Source: Lactobacillus amylolyticus DSM 11664
GTDB taxonomy: Bacteria; Bacillota; Bacilli; Lactobacillales; Lactobacillaceae
DNA length: 52,808 bases
Assembly: GCF_000178475.1 (NCBI RefSeq)
Contig: NZ_ADNY01000004.1
Span: 1 to 52,808 of the forward strand
Reading direction: 5' to 3'
Position 1 is the stretch's first letter. Each line of letters begins with the position of its first letter. The position numbers were made by a program, and so were the translations under genes. Under the pieces are notes generated by a model that searched no databases, had not been told where the DNA came from, and worked only from the letters and a program-made list of their open reading frames with translations. Below are positions 1-10,000 of the stretch, piece by piece.

Positions 1-60
1 CTTTGCTCTTCATCAACAGGAATTGACAAAGAGCCCGAAAAATCAACTCCATCAGGTAGT
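1..60 (-). other. Possible C-terminal or internal coding fragment at the window edge
   Basis: On the minus strand the first 58 bases read without a stop as roughly LPDGVDFSGSLSIPVDEEQ, a plausible protein-like stretch running off the left edge. It has no start codon or ribosome binding site in view, and the in-frame codon just upstream is TAA. It could be the downstream part of a pseudogene or chance. I cannot assign a family. Confidence 0.2.
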
Positions 61-399
61 TACATAAACATTATCTAGTAGTAAATTAACATATCCTCAT
101 AAAACAAAAAACAAAATAGGAAAATTAGACAATGTTATCTCGATGGATCAGATCCTCTCTTTCTGCTTTTTCCTTAAAACTCTGTCTTGTATTATAAATA
201 TTTTCGTCAAAAAACAGCGAAAATTTATAATTTACTGTTAATTATGAAGATGATACTAATTTCAGTAATTTAATATATACTTTTTTAATCTTGTTCATAA
301 TCCATTTACTAGCAAAAAACTCAAAAAATTTTTCTTCTCTTAAGCTTAGGTACACTTGAGATTTTTAGTTTTTGCACATATTATTTTATAAATTTCATG
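61..399. other. AT-rich intergenic region, no gene seen
   Basis: This is very AT-rich with no reading frame that has a ribosome binding site or recognisable protein. It lies upstream of the riboflavin promoter. I see no clear repeat or RNA structure in it. Confidence 0.5.
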
Positions 400-429
400 T
401 TGACATAATATAAGTAAGCGTTTTACTAT
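400..429 (+). promoter_or_regulatory. Promoter of the riboflavin operon with an AGTAA/TTACT operator-like repeat
   Basis: TTGACA at 400-405 and TACTAT at 424-429 are separated by 18 bases, placing the transcript start about 20 bases before the FMN aptamer. Between them, 413-427 reads AGTAAGCGTTTTACT, an inverted repeat sharing the GTAAGCG core with cre-like boxes elsewhere in the window. It fits the CcpA consensus less well than those do. Confidence 0.65.
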
Positions 430-448
430 AAAAGCGAATTGAATAAAT

Positions 449-561
449 GTTCTTCGAGGCAGGGTGAAATTCCCGACCGGCGGTAAAGTCCGCAACCCGC
501 ATATGCGGTGGAATCCCATTTGGGTACCGATAGTTACAGTCTAGATGGCAGAAGAAAGATA
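449..561 (+). ncRNA. FMN riboswitch (RFN element)
   Basis: The stretch holds the conserved RFN blocks in order: AGGCAGGGTGAAATTCCCGACC at the 5' side, GGCGGTAAAGTCCGCAACCC, a variable arm with ATATG, and the closing GATAGTTACAGTC...GGCAGAAGAAAG. The outer strands TTCTTCG and AGAAGAAAG can pair. It sits between a promoter and an intrinsic terminator ahead of ribD. Known RFN elements bind FMN and cause premature termination, so this one should shut the operon off when flavin is plentiful. Confidence 0.97.
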
Positions 562-611
562 GGTCTACGCTTTTTTGTGTTGGATTTATTTAACTCTACG
601 ATAAATAATTG

Positions 612-640
612 GAGTCTCGAGAAATCGAGACTCTTTTTTT
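612..640 (+). terminator. Riboswitch-controlled intrinsic terminator
   Basis: AGTCTCGA and TCGAGACT form a perfect stem with a GAAA-type loop followed by seven T. It lies between the FMN aptamer and ribD, the expected place for the expression platform. Confidence 0.93.
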
Positions 641-684
641 GTTCTTAAAGGGAGTGAATTTAAATAGAAAATGATAAATACTTC

Positions 685-1728
685 ATGCAATTAGCTTTGC
701 AAGAAGCATGCAAAGGTAGACATCAAACTTGGAAGAATCCTCTAGTTGGTGCCGTAATTGTTAAAGATAATCATGTTTTAGCTACAGGCTATCATCATCA
801 TTTTGGTGAGCGGCATGCTGAACGTGATGCAATTTCCAAATTAACCCCAGAACAATTATTCAATTCAACACTTTATGTAACTTTAGAGCCATGTAATCAC
901 TTTGGCAAACAGCCACCATGCTCACAATTAATTGTTAATAAGCATATTAAGCGCGTGGTAATTGCCCAAATTGATCCGCATAAATTAGTAACTGGAAAAG
1001 GAATTGCCGCTTTAAAAGAAAATGGTATTCAAGTTGCTACAGGAATTCTCGCAAATGAGGCACGAAAGCTAAATGAGCACTATACCTATTTTTACGAAAC
1101 GAATCAGCCGTGGATTACAGTTAAGCAAGCTATTTCGCTTGATCATAAAGTTGCAGTCAGAACAAATCAGCGAACTAAGATCACCAATGATTTAGTTTAT
1201 CAAAAAGTCCACAGCGAGCGGGCTGATTATCAGGCTATTGTAATTGGCAGCTCTACAGCAATTATTGATAATCCTAGTTTATTGACCAATGTCCATACCG
1301 ATTACTCACCTATTCGCATCGTACTTGATCGGCGTGGACGATTATTAAAGCATCTTGATTTAAAACTATTTACTGATCAAAAAGCGCAAACTTGGATTTT
1401 TACTGAAAATAAGTCATTATCCTCGCATCCCTTTAACAACAAATTCGTACATTGTTTTTTCAGTAAAAATGACAGTATTGGCGCCATGATTAACGAACTT
1501 AAAAATCAAGAACTCCAATCGATTTACGTTGAAGGAGGACCTACCTTGGAAAAATCATTTTTAGATAATTATCTTGTTAACGAATTAATTACTTACATTG
1601 CGCCTGATTTACTTGGAGCAAACGGCGTTTCTGCAGTTTCTCCTTCTTCTTTTCATCATTTCAGTGATGTGAAAATTGATAAGCTTAATAATAACGTTCG
1701 GATTGATGAAAGGAAGCAAAATGTTTAG
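685..1728 (+). CDS. ribD: Bifunctional diaminohydroxyphosphoribosylaminopyrimidine deaminase / reductase RibD
   Basis: This catalyses the second and third steps of riboflavin synthesis: deamination of the pyrimidine intermediate, then reduction of its ribose side chain. The N-terminal half is a cytidine-deaminase-like domain with the zinc ligands visible as HAE in the GERHAERDAI segment and PCNHFGKQPPC. The C-terminal half (about residues 140-340) is the reductase. The length of 347 aa is close to the usual 355-370. The start is uncertain. ATG at 685 lies about 30 bases from the only good ribosome binding site (AAGGGAG at 648-654). The frame continues upstream to an ATA codon at 664, nine bases from that site, giving IENDKYFMQLAL, which matches the usual N-terminus of the family. 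The 3' end overlaps ribE by 8 bases. Confidence 0.93.
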   Translation: MQLALQEACKGRHQTWKNPLVGAVIVKDNHVLATGYHHHFGERHAERDAISKLTPEQLFNSTLYVTLEPCNHFGKQPPCSQLIVNKHIKRVVIAQIDPHKLVTGKGIAALKENGIQVATGILANEARKLNEHYTYFYETNQPWITVKQAISLDHKVAVRTNQRTKITNDLVYQKVHSERADYQAIVIGSSTAIIDNPSLLTNVHTDYSPIRIVLDRRGRLLKHLDLKLFTDQKAQTWIFTENKSLSSHPFNNKFVHCFFSKNDSIGAMINELKNQELQSIYVEGGPTLEKSFLDNYLVNELITYIAPDLLGANGVSAVSPSSFHHFSDVKIDKLNNNVRIDERKQNV

Positions 1729-2320
1729 TGGCGTAGTTGCTGGCAAAGCAGAAATTGCCAGCATTAATAAAAAAGACGAAACAATTCAAATGACAGTTGC
1801 CTACACACGGAATCTTTTAACAAATATCAAAATTGGTGACTCGATTTCAATTAACGGTACGTGTTTAACAGTAGAAAAATTTAATGACCATCAATTTCAA
1901 GTAACGATGATGCCACAAACTTATGAAAAAACCACCTTCAAAAATCTTCAAGTTGGTGACAAGGTTAATGTCGAACAAGCAATGAAAGCTGACGGACGTT
2001 TTGAAGGACATATTGTTACTGGTCATATTGATAATGTTATTAAAGTTGCTAAGAGAAAAATCAACGAAAATGCAATTGAACTTTGGTTTACTATTCCAGC
2101 TAGATTAGAAAGCCAAATCGTTCCTCAAGGAAGTGTAGCCTTAAATGGTGTAAGTTTAACTGTCATGGACGTTAAAAATCACAAATTTTCAATTGGTTTA
2201 ATTCCTCATACTCAAGACAAAACTAATTTAGTTCACTTACAGGTCGATGATGAAGTAAATCTTGAAACCGATATTTTAGGCAAATATGTACAAGCAAATT
2301 TAAATAAGGAGAAATTTTAA
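1721..2320 (+). CDS. ribE: Riboflavin synthase alpha subunit
   Basis: It converts two molecules of 6,7-dimethyl-8-ribityllumazine into riboflavin and a pyrimidine that re-enters the pathway. The 199-aa protein starts MFSGVVAGKAEI, matching the family's N-terminal MFTGI-type motif. It shows the internal duplication of two lumazine-binding barrels, with the SINGTCLTV and ALNGVSLTV signatures in equivalent positions in each half. ATG 1721 follows AGGA at 1711-1714 and overlaps the end of ribD by 8 bases, which suggests translational coupling. An upstream in-frame ATG at 1676 lies inside ribD and would add 15 non-conserved residues. Confidence 0.96.
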   Translation: MFSGVVAGKAEIASINKKDETIQMTVAYTRNLLTNIKIGDSISINGTCLTVEKFNDHQFQVTMMPQTYEKTTFKNLQVGDKVNVEQAMKADGRFEGHIVTGHIDNVIKVAKRKINENAIELWFTIPARLESQIVPQGSVALNGVSLTVMDVKNHKFSIGLIPHTQDKTNLVHLQVDDEVNLETDILGKYVQANLNKEKF

Positions 2321-2321
2321 A

Positions 2322-3500
2322 ATGGACGTTAAAAAAATTCAAAATGCAATTCAATGGATGAAAAATGGTGGTTTAGTAATTGTTGCTGATGATGAAGATC
2401 GTGAGTCTGAGGGTGATATGATCGGAATTGGCTCTAAAGTTACTCCTGAAAACGTAAACTTCATGACTAAATATGCTCGTGGTCTGCTCTGCACAAGCGT
2501 CGGTCGTAAAGTAGCCGAAAGATTAGAGCTTCCACAAATGGAAACAAATAATACTGATCCATATGGCACAGCTTTTACAATTAGCGTTGATTACAAAACG
2601 ACAACAACTGGAATTTCCGCATATGATCGTGCCACAACTATTAAAGCAATTGCCGATCCCAGCTCCAAGCCTGAAGATTTCTTCCGCCCTGGTCACTGCT
2701 TCCCTCTTGTTGCTAAAGATGGTGGCGTTTTAGAAAGAAATGGTCACACTGAGGCCTCAGTAACTTTAGCTAAGCTTGCCGGCGAACCCGAAGTTGCCTA
2801 TATTTGTGAAGTTATGAAAGCTGACGGCCATATGGCTCGTCGTCCGCAGCTTCGTGAAATTGCTAAGGAACATCATATGCCATTTTTAACTATTGCTGAA
2901 TTACAAGAATACGTTAAAAGTCTTGCGAGTAAACCTTCAGAATTTGTAAATTTTCCAACTAAATACGGTAATTTTAAAATTAAAAGTTTCGCTGGTGAAG
3001 ATCTCGCAATCTTAAAAGGAAAAATTGATCCAAATAAGCCTATGCTCGTTCGTCTTCATTCTGAATGTATGACTGGCGATACATTCGGTTCAATGCGTTG
3101 CGATTGTGGCGACCAATTACACAATGCTATGAAGCAGATCGAAGAAAATGGCAATGGTTTAATTCTTTATCTGCGGCAAGAAGGACGTGGAATTGGTTTA
3201 AGCAATAAACTAAAAGCTTATGCTTTGCAAGATCAAGGTTACGATACTTACGAAGCCAATAAAATTTTAGGTTTTGAACCAGACGAACGTAAATATCAAT
3301 CAGCTGCTAAAATCTTGAAAGAATTAGGCATCTCGCGTATTAATCTTTTAACTAATAATCCAGACAAGATTGATCAATTAGAAGAATATGGTATCAAAGT
3401 CGAGAAAAGAATTCCATTAGAAATTCTAGCCAATAAAATTAATCATGATTATTTAGTAACTAAACGCGATAAATTTCATCATATGTTAAAAGCAATATAA
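2322..3500 (+). CDS. ribBA: Bifunctional 3,4-dihydroxy-2-butanone-4-phosphate synthase / GTP cyclohydrolase II
   Basis: It makes both riboflavin precursors, the four-carbon unit from ribulose 5-phosphate and the pyrimidine from GTP. Residues 1-200 form the RibB domain with the acidic DDEDRESEGD metal loop and the RPGHCFPL and GHTEA motifs. Residues 205-392 form the RibA domain with zinc cysteines in CMTGDTFGSMRCDCG and the catalytic LRQEGRGIGL segment. The 392-aa length is normal for the fusion. Strong AAGGAG lies 8 bases before the ATG, and only one base separates this gene from the ribE stop, so it is clearly co-transcribed and under the FMN riboswitch. Confidence 0.97.
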   Translation: MDVKKIQNAIQWMKNGGLVIVADDEDRESEGDMIGIGSKVTPENVNFMTKYARGLLCTSVGRKVAERLELPQMETNNTDPYGTAFTISVDYKTTTTGISAYDRATTIKAIADPSSKPEDFFRPGHCFPLVAKDGGVLERNGHTEASVTLAKLAGEPEVAYICEVMKADGHMARRPQLREIAKEHHMPFLTIAELQEYVKSLASKPSEFVNFPTKYGNFKIKSFAGEDLAILKGKIDPNKPMLVRLHSECMTGDTFGSMRCDCGDQLHNAMKQIEENGNGLILYLRQEGRGIGLSNKLKAYALQDQGYDTYEANKILGFEPDERKYQSAAKILKELGISRINLLTNNPDKIDQLEEYGIKVEKRIPLEILANKINHDYLVTKRDKFHHMLKAI

Positions 3501-3512
3501 AAGGAAGAAAAA

Positions 3513-3977
3513 ATGACAAGATACGAAGGAAATTTTCAAAATAGTAATGCAAGAATTGCAATCGTTGCTTCAAAGTTCAACGAAATTGTTACTCATCATT
3601 TAGTCCACGGAGCTCTAGCCACATTAAAGCAGTTCGGTATTAGTGAAGAAAACATTGATGTATATTGGGTTCCTGGGTCTTTTGAAATTGGTTTTGCTGG
3701 CAAAAAGATTCTTAATAGCAATAAATATGACGGCATCATGACCTTAGGAGCCGTAATTAAAGGCGAAACAGATCATTACAGCATGATTATTCAAAATGTT
3801 ACTAATGCAATTATGCAAATGAATTTAGAAGCTGAAATTCCTGTTACTTTTGGAATTTTAACTACCGAAAATATCGAGCAAGCTTTACAGCGGTCAGGTT
3901 TAAAGGTCGGCAATGAAGGCAGTTCAACGGCACAAAGCTTATTAGAAATGATTTCATTAAACAAAATAATTGCATAA
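3513..3977 (+). CDS. ribH: 6,7-dimethyl-8-ribityllumazine synthase
   Basis: It condenses the ribitylaminopyrimidine with dihydroxybutanone phosphate, the penultimate riboflavin step; known enzymes assemble into 60-meric capsids or pentamers. The 154-aa protein shows the family motifs [10 protein letters not shown] and [11 protein letters not shown], the latter carrying the catalytic His region. It is the last gene of the operon, 12 bases after ribBA, with AAAGGAAG as ribosome binding site, and is followed by a strong terminator. With ribD, ribE and ribBA, the full GTP-to-riboflavin enzyme set apart from the dephosphorylation step is present. Confidence 0.97.
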   Translation: MTRYEGNFQNSNARIAIVASKFNEIVTHHLVHGALATLKQFGISEENIDVYWVPGSFEIGFAGKKILNSNKYDGIMTLGAVIKGETDHYSMIIQNVTNAIMQMNLEAEIPVTFGILTTENIEQALQRSGLKVGNEGSSTAQSLLEMISLNKIIA

Positions 3978-3992
3978 AATAAATCATATCAC

Positions 3993-4032
3993 AGTAAAAC
4001 GCACTTCATTAGAGGTGCGTTTTACTATTTCA
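3993..4032. terminator. Bidirectional terminator after ribH
   Basis: AGTAAAACGCAC at 3993-4004 pairs perfectly with GTGCGTTTTACT at 4015-4026. T-rich sequence on one side and A-rich on the other make it usable for ribH and for the opposing degraded gene, whose stop codon lies inside it. Confidence 0.85.
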
Positions 4033-4526
4033 ATTCTTTCACCATGTTATACATAGTTTCACCTTCGGGTGTTGGAATATTATTGGCTTTGCCTTCATTG
4101 TATATCCATTTAATTCATAAAAAGCTATCAACGGTGTCAAACAATTAAGCAAAATCGCCTTTCTTCCCTGCTTTTTGGCTACTTCATCCATCTTCTTCAA
4201 TAAGTGACTGGCAATTCCATTAAGACGATATTTTTATCAACGATTATAGACAGAATCATCTGATATAGATCATTCTTGCGATTAGGATGATTGGCAAAAT
4301 AAATTTCATCCTCAATATATCGTTTAGAAAAAGCTGGGCCAAAAGTATAGCCAATAACTTGATCTTTTTCTTTATCCTCCGCCACCAAAAAAGGTATCAG
4401 GATAATTTTCAATGCGGCCAATCATATCCTTTTTAGTTATATCTTTTTCATATGAAAGGCTTCAGACTCTAAATTTACAACAGTATTCAAATCATAATTT
4501 TTCACGTTGCGATAAATTATTTTCAT
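4025..4526 (-). pseudogene. GNAT-family N-acetyltransferase remnant
   Basis: Read on the minus strand from ATG 4526, preceded by AGGAGAG, the sequence translates across three frames to a GNAT-like protein of about 165 aa. It begins MKIIYRNVKNYDLNTVVNLE, with a middle part DKEKDQVIGYTFGPAF, then GIASHLLKKMDEVAKKQG (the acetyl-CoA binding helix region) and FYELNGY near the end, a typical GNAT tail. At least three single-base indels break it, near 4450, 4390 and 4210. The full-length extent with a good ribosome binding site suggests recent decay. Substrate unknown. Confidence 0.75.
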
Positions 4527-4636
4527 CAATATACTCTCCTAAAATAAATTTATTTGACGCATTTTGACAGTCTCATTTGTTAGTATTAATGGCGATATAT
4601 TTTATCAAAAAGGACCAAAAATTATTTTATAAAACT

Positions 4637-4987
4637 TTATTTATCTTTTAAAGGAAATACCTTATCTGGATTAATTACTTCATTTGGATCAAAGACATGT
4701 TTAATCCTCGTTAATAATTCTACATAATCTTTACCATAAAATTGTTCAAAGTAATCTTTTCGCGCATATCCAATTCCATGTTCGCCGGACATATTGCCAT
4801 CCACTTCACGTGCTTTCTTATAAAGTTCTGAAATAACCAGATGACTCTTTCTAGCAAATTCTTCCTTTGAATCATTATCTGAACAAAGATAAATATGCAA
4901 ATTACCATCATCAGCATGTCCAAAATTAGGAATTCTCATTCCAACTTCCTGTTCAAGTTCTTCTATTCTAGTTAATGCTAACAGTTT
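4637..4987 (-). pseudogene. C-terminal stub of an FAD-linked oxidase (glycolate oxidase GlcD / D-lactate dehydrogenase type)
   Basis: About 116 codons remain, beginning KLLALTRIEELEQEVG and running through MRIPNFGHADDGNLHIYL, GNMSGEHGIGYARKDY and FDPNEVINPDKVFPL. These are hallmark segments of the FAD-linked oxidase C-terminal domain, including the HADDGNLH and GEHGIG motifs. The family protein is about 450-480 aa, so the FAD-binding N-terminal three quarters are gone. The fragment stops abruptly near 4987, 26 bases before the opposing transporter start, which suggests a deletion or recombination junction there. No start or ribosome binding site serves it. Confidence 0.85.
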
Positions 4988-5013
4988 TTACAATGAGTAA
5001 AGGAGGACAAAGC

Positions 5014-6484
5014 ATGAATAAACAACCTGTTGACATTCATGACAAAAAATACAATCGAAACTTGCTTGTATTAGTGCTGATCATCGGCTCATTCTGTACG
5101 GTTCTAAATAGTACCCTGCTTTCAACCGCACTTCCTTCAATTATGAAAGATTTCAACATTAGTACGTCGACCGCAGAATGGCTTTCAACTGCCTTCTTGC
5201 TGGTTAACGGCATTATGATTCCAATTTCTGCTTGGTTAATCAATCGTTTCGGTTCTAAAAAAATGTATCTGACAGCAATGGCAATTTTCTTCATCGGAAC
5301 AGTTACTGCGGCCGTTGCGCCTAACTTCGCACCTTGCTTGCCGGAAGAATCATTCAAGGCTTAGGTGTTGGTGTTACCATGCCGCTGCTTCAGACGATTA
5401 TGCTTTCCATTTTCCCAGCTGACAAGCGTGGGGCTGCCATGGGAACCGTCGGAATCGTTATTGGTCTGGCACCCACCATTGGCCCAACGCTTTCCGGTTT
5501 GATCATCGACAATTTATCATGGCGCCACCTTTTCAGCATTATCGCACCAATTGCCGGCATCGTCTTGGTACTAGCATTTTTCTTAGTTAAAGACGTGCTG
5601 CCAACCAAAGAAGAAAAAATCGACATTATTTCCGTTGCTACTTCTACTATTGGATTTGGTTCACTCCTATACGGTTTCTCAGAAGCTGGAAATAAAGGCT
5701 GGCCCAATCCTGGAATTTTAGCCTTCATCGAATTCGGAATTATCTTCATTATTCTATTTGGCATTCGTCAGCTTAAAATGTATGATCCCTTCCTGGACAT
5801 CACCGTTTTCAAGCATTTTGAATTCTCACTGGCCGCTATTCTTTCAGGTGTTACCTACCTTGCTATGGTCGGAATTGAAATGGTGCTTCCGCTTTACATT
5901 CAAAACTTACGAGGTGAATCAGCCTTCCATTCAGGTTTGATTTTATTACCCGGGGCATTGATGTTTTGAGTTATGTCACCAATTACTGGTAGAATTTTCG
6001 ATCGCTATGGTGCCAGAAAGATGGCTACCACCGGTATGACATTGCTAACACTTGGTACAATTCCATTTGTTTTCTTAACCGAAAATAGCTCATTCTTGAT
6101 GATTATTATTCTTTATGCAATCAGAACGATTGGTGTTGCCCTCGTTATGATGAACTTACTACTTTCGGTATGAACTCTCTCCCACTAGATAAAATTTCAC
6201 ACGGAACCGCAGTTAACAATATTTTCAGACAAGTCTTGTCATCAATCGGTACTGCCATTTTGGTTTCTGTTTTGACAACAACTCCCACCAACAATATGCC
6301 GGCAAAATCAATGCTTAAGACTTTGCCATTGCAATACAAGAGCGGTGCAATCAATGCCACATTGGATGGTTTCCATGCTGCTTTTGCAATTAGTATCGTC
6401 TTTGCTTTGATCGCACTTGTTCTTTCATTCTTCTTGAAAAAAGGCAACCGTGCTTGTGAACGTGCAGAGGAGGTAAACGGTTAA
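5014..6484 (+). pseudogene. DHA2-type MFS multidrug transporter (EmrB/QacA family), broken
   Basis: Joined across lesions this is a roughly 490-residue, 14-helix proton-driven drug exporter. It starts MNKQPVDIHDKKYN after AAGGAGG, continues with STALPSIMKDF (motif D1-like) and INRFGSKKMY (motif A), then AGRIIQGLGVGVTMPL (motif B) and GLAPTIGPTLSG (motif C). Lesions: a one-base loss near 5330, an in-frame TGA at 5967-5969 in GALMF*VMSPITGRIFD, and a frameshift near 6155-6170. It overlaps the intact DUF4811 gene by one base, the usual partner in lactobacilli. It is non-functional unless several recoding events occur. Confidence 0.9.
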
Positions 6485-7017
6485 TGATTTTAATTATTCT
6501 GATTTTGGCAGTTATTGTTTTCATCTACTTTAACGTCATCCCTAAAAAGGGCCATACCCCTCTCGCCTGGCTTTCACTAATTGTTGCTGTGTTCTGTATT
6601 GTAGGGATCGTTGAACATGACTACAATCATTTTGGTATGAAAGCCGAAACGACCACGGTCAAGAAAGATTTAGTATCCTCCGCATCCCCGAAATTGCCCA
6701 TCCTTCTTTATCAACCATTAGGCAATGGCACGGAAAAGGTTTATTTATACAAAACCAATAATGCGGATAAGAAGCCTACGCCAACCAAGACTGATAAAAC
6801 AACTTCAAAGGTAGTTAAGAATGCATCGAGCGCTAGCGTTACAGTTACAACTAAGCGTTATGTCTTCAATAACGGTCTTGATTCGTTCTTATTTGGCTGG
6901 TTCGGCCATAATAATGAACTCAAGAGTCGGGAATATACTTTCTCAGTACCAAAGACTTGGCAAGTTCTATCAGTAAAGCAGGCTAAGTCACTAGCAAACC
7001 AGCAAACGAAAAAATAA
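6484..7017 (+). CDS. DUF4811 domain-containing membrane protein
   Basis: A 177-aa protein with two N-terminal membrane helices (about residues 2-17 and 25-42), then a polar extracytoplasmic or cytoplasmic region rich in Thr and Lys, ending SLANQQTKK. It matches my memory of the DUF4811 family encoded directly after EmrB/QacA-type pumps in lactobacilli. The function is not established; a role as accessory to the pump is an inference from gene order. The start overlaps the pump's stop (TAATG) and is served by AGAGGAGG at about 6467-6474. Its partner pump is broken here, yet this frame remains open. Confidence 0.75.
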   Translation: MILIILILAVIVFIYFNVIPKKGHTPLAWLSLIVAVFCIVGIVEHDYNHFGMKAETTTVKKDLVSSASPKLPILLYQPLGNGTEKVYLYKTNNADKKPTPTKTDKTTSKVVKNASSASVTVTTKRYVFNNGLDSFLFGWFGHNNELKSREYTFSVPKTWQVLSVKQAKSLANQQTKK

Positions 7018-7044
7018 AATCCATTTCCCGGGAAATTACAAAAC

Positions 7045-7082
7045 CAAAAAAAGGCATTGCCACACAGCAATGTCTTTTTTAT
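7045..7082. terminator. Bidirectional terminator between DUF4811 gene and the helicase
   Basis: AAAAAAGGCATTGC and GCAATGTCTTTTTT form a stem with a short CACACA loop. It has T-runs on both strands and serves two convergent genes. Confidence 0.85.
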
Positions 7083-10000
7083 CTTTCCAAAATATTCAGC
7101 AAATCTGCGCGATCTAGCGTACTTGAGCCAAAGCCTTTGCCACTTAAGACTTCATCAGCGAGTTTTTCCTTGCGTTCTTGCAATTCCACGATTTTTTCTT
7201 CAATCGTTCCTTTGGCTACCATCTTATAGATCTGGACATTATGTTTCTGTCCGATTCTGTGGGCTCGGTCAGTAGCCTGATTTTCCGCTGCTACATTCCA
7301 CCATGGATCATAATGGATTACAACATCGGCACTTGTTAGATTAATACCCGTACCTCCAGCCTTCAATGAAATCAAAAAGATGGCCGGATGGTCCAATTTA
7401 TTAAACTGCTTGATCAATTCTTGGCGCTTTTGCTTTGGTGTTGAGCCAGTGATTACGAAAGTTACAATTTTAGCTTGCTTAAGTTTTTGTTCAATTAGCT
7501 CAAGCATTGAAGTGAATTGCGAAAACAGCAGTATCTTGTGTCCATCCGCAATTGAGTCTTCAATCAATTCCATTGTTGCAGCCAGTTTAGCCGACTTGCC
7601 ACGATAATCTTCATACAAAAGATGCGGATCACAACAGAGTTCACGCAGTTTTGTGATTGCCGCCAGGACTTGAAATCTTTGCTTCTTGAAATCTTTATCA
7701 TCCTGCTTATTCAACTGGGCAATCAATTTTTGCGTTTGGGCTTGATACAATTCATCCTGTCTGCCAGACAATTTTGCATAAATCACTTGTTCATCCTTTT
7801 CAGGCAAATCTTTCAGCACATCTTTCTTTAGCCGGCGCAAAACAAATGGCGCAATAATCTGACTTAGCTGCTTTCCCTTCTTTTTATCTTCATCTTTGAC
7901 GATCGGCTTTTCGTAATTGCTTCTGAAGTATTCATACTCACCCAAAAAGCCAGGCATCAAGTAGTCAAAAATACTCCACAATTCGCTCAAATTATTTTCA
8001 ATTGGCGTGCCTGTCAAAGCCAAACGATGTCGAGCATTAATGATCTTAACTGCTTTTGAAACTGCGGCCTTAGCATTTTTGATATTTTGGGCTTCATCGA
8101 TGACTTCAAGATCAAAGCCAATTTTTTCATACAATTTCAGATCCCGCTTTAAGGAATCATAGGAGGTAATTAAAACCTGATCGGTTACCCTTTCCAGTTG
8201 TTCACGCCGCTCCTTTTTACTTCCGCCCAAAACAATCATTTCGAGTTCAGGTGCAAATTTCTTAATCTCGGCTTCCCAGTTATAAACAACTGAGGCAGGC
8301 ACCACGATTAAGCTTGGCAGCTTGGTCTTTGCTTTACGAGCAAGCAAGACGGAAATTACCTGCAGCGTTTTGCCCAGACCCATTTCATCTGCTAAAAGTC
8401 CGCCCAAGTTATAATCCAGCAAAGTCGTCATCCACTGGTAGCCTTTGACCTGATATGGCCGCAATACCTTCTTTAATGAAGCCGGAATTTTGTTTTTCTT
8501 CACCTTTCCCTGCTCCAGATCGGCAATCAAGCGATCAAACTCATCATTACTGGTGAATTGCAGACTATCGCGATTTTCGAGCATTTTTTCGAGGTAAAAA
8601 GCACGATAAGCAGGTACGGTCATTTTCCCTTTAACAAACTGCTTTAAGCTGATCCCCAGGTTCTTCATAATCAAAGAAAGATCTTCCAGGGAAGGCGATT
8701 CCAGATTCTTCATTTGCCCATTGCGCAACATGAAGTAATGCCGCTTTTGCTGGTAGGCATTTAAAATTGTCTGAATATCCTCTGCTGCCAATTTTTCACC
8801 GGAAACAGTCAAATCAAGCGTATTCTCACCCAGTCGAATCCCTAAACTGACATTAAACTTGGTCTTCAAATTGCCTAACAGCCGTTTAAAAGCAGCGGTG
8901 GCCTTCACCTGCCCTGCTTTCTTCAGCTGGTTAATGCCATCGTCAAAGAAAGCATCGATCCGGTCACTGGCATCAATTGCCAGGCTGTATTTCTGCTGCT
9001 CCTTGTCAAAGGTAAAACCTTGCTCTTCAATTAACTGCTTTGCAGCCTTTTCTTTCTCAAATTCACGTTCCGTTTCATCATTGGTCTTTTTCTCTAATTG
9101 ATACTCTTTTTCACCGTATTTCGCTACTGGAGTACAAATAATTTCCCTATCTTGAAAGTCCAAGTTAAAAATAATTTCTGCTTCAGGCGGCAGCGTATCG
9201 ACCAGCTTTTTCATCCCCGTCACAGAAAAATTGCCGCTCTTTTTGATTTTAGGCAAAATCTTGTGGCCCAACGTCTGCAAAGTTTGCGCACCAAAAGTGA
9301 GCTCCTCGCCCATATGCAGGCCATAACGTTTCAAAAATATTGGATCAACATTTTCATATTTGGTCCAGCTGTTCATCCAAAAGTAGTAAAATGCCCGATT
9401 TCCTTCGATTAAATTGTCCATCTCATATGATGGCACCAGATAATCGATCTTAATTCTTGCAGTCTCATTTTCTGTATCAGTGCGAATCTTGAATTGCAAT
9501 CGATCCTGACTGACGCGATAATCAATCGGACGATTGTCATGATAGAGCGTAACGCCACGCGCCATCAGTTGATCGATTTGATCTGCTAAACTTTCATTAA
9601 TCGGTAATTCTTTAAAGGCACGCAGAGAAAAATCATCGCGTGCAATCTGTACGGTTTCATCGTGATCAATAATGCTCTCAATCAAGCGATACCAAGCTAA
9701 ACTGTCATCATCAAAGTCATCTATTTCAACCGTTCGATTGAAGTATTTTCCTAATTCCAATTCGTGGTGCTCGCGCACACTATCGACTAAGCCAGGCAAA
9801 CTCTGCAGCTTATACAAGTGCGAATCCTGACCAATTTTAAAAGTTAAAACGGGAAGGCCGCTGTAGCTGACTGGATCAAACTGTGCCCGCAATTTAACCG
9901 GCAGCCTATTTTCGTCTTCAGCAAAATGATTAAGCACGATGCGCGCCGAAGAGTTGGTATTTTCAGTAGGATTTTCAATCATGAAGTAATACAAAAATTC

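Noticed and set aside
1676..1720. Upstream ATG 1676 as the ribE start
   Set aside because: It lies within ribD, has no suitable ribosome binding site, and adds residues absent from the family; ATG 1721 begins the conserved MFSG motif.
4720..4923. A 67-codon minus-strand frame overlapping the oxidase stub
   Set aside because: It is a shifted-frame shadow of the FAD-linked oxidase C-terminal segment, which has recognisable motifs in the other frame.
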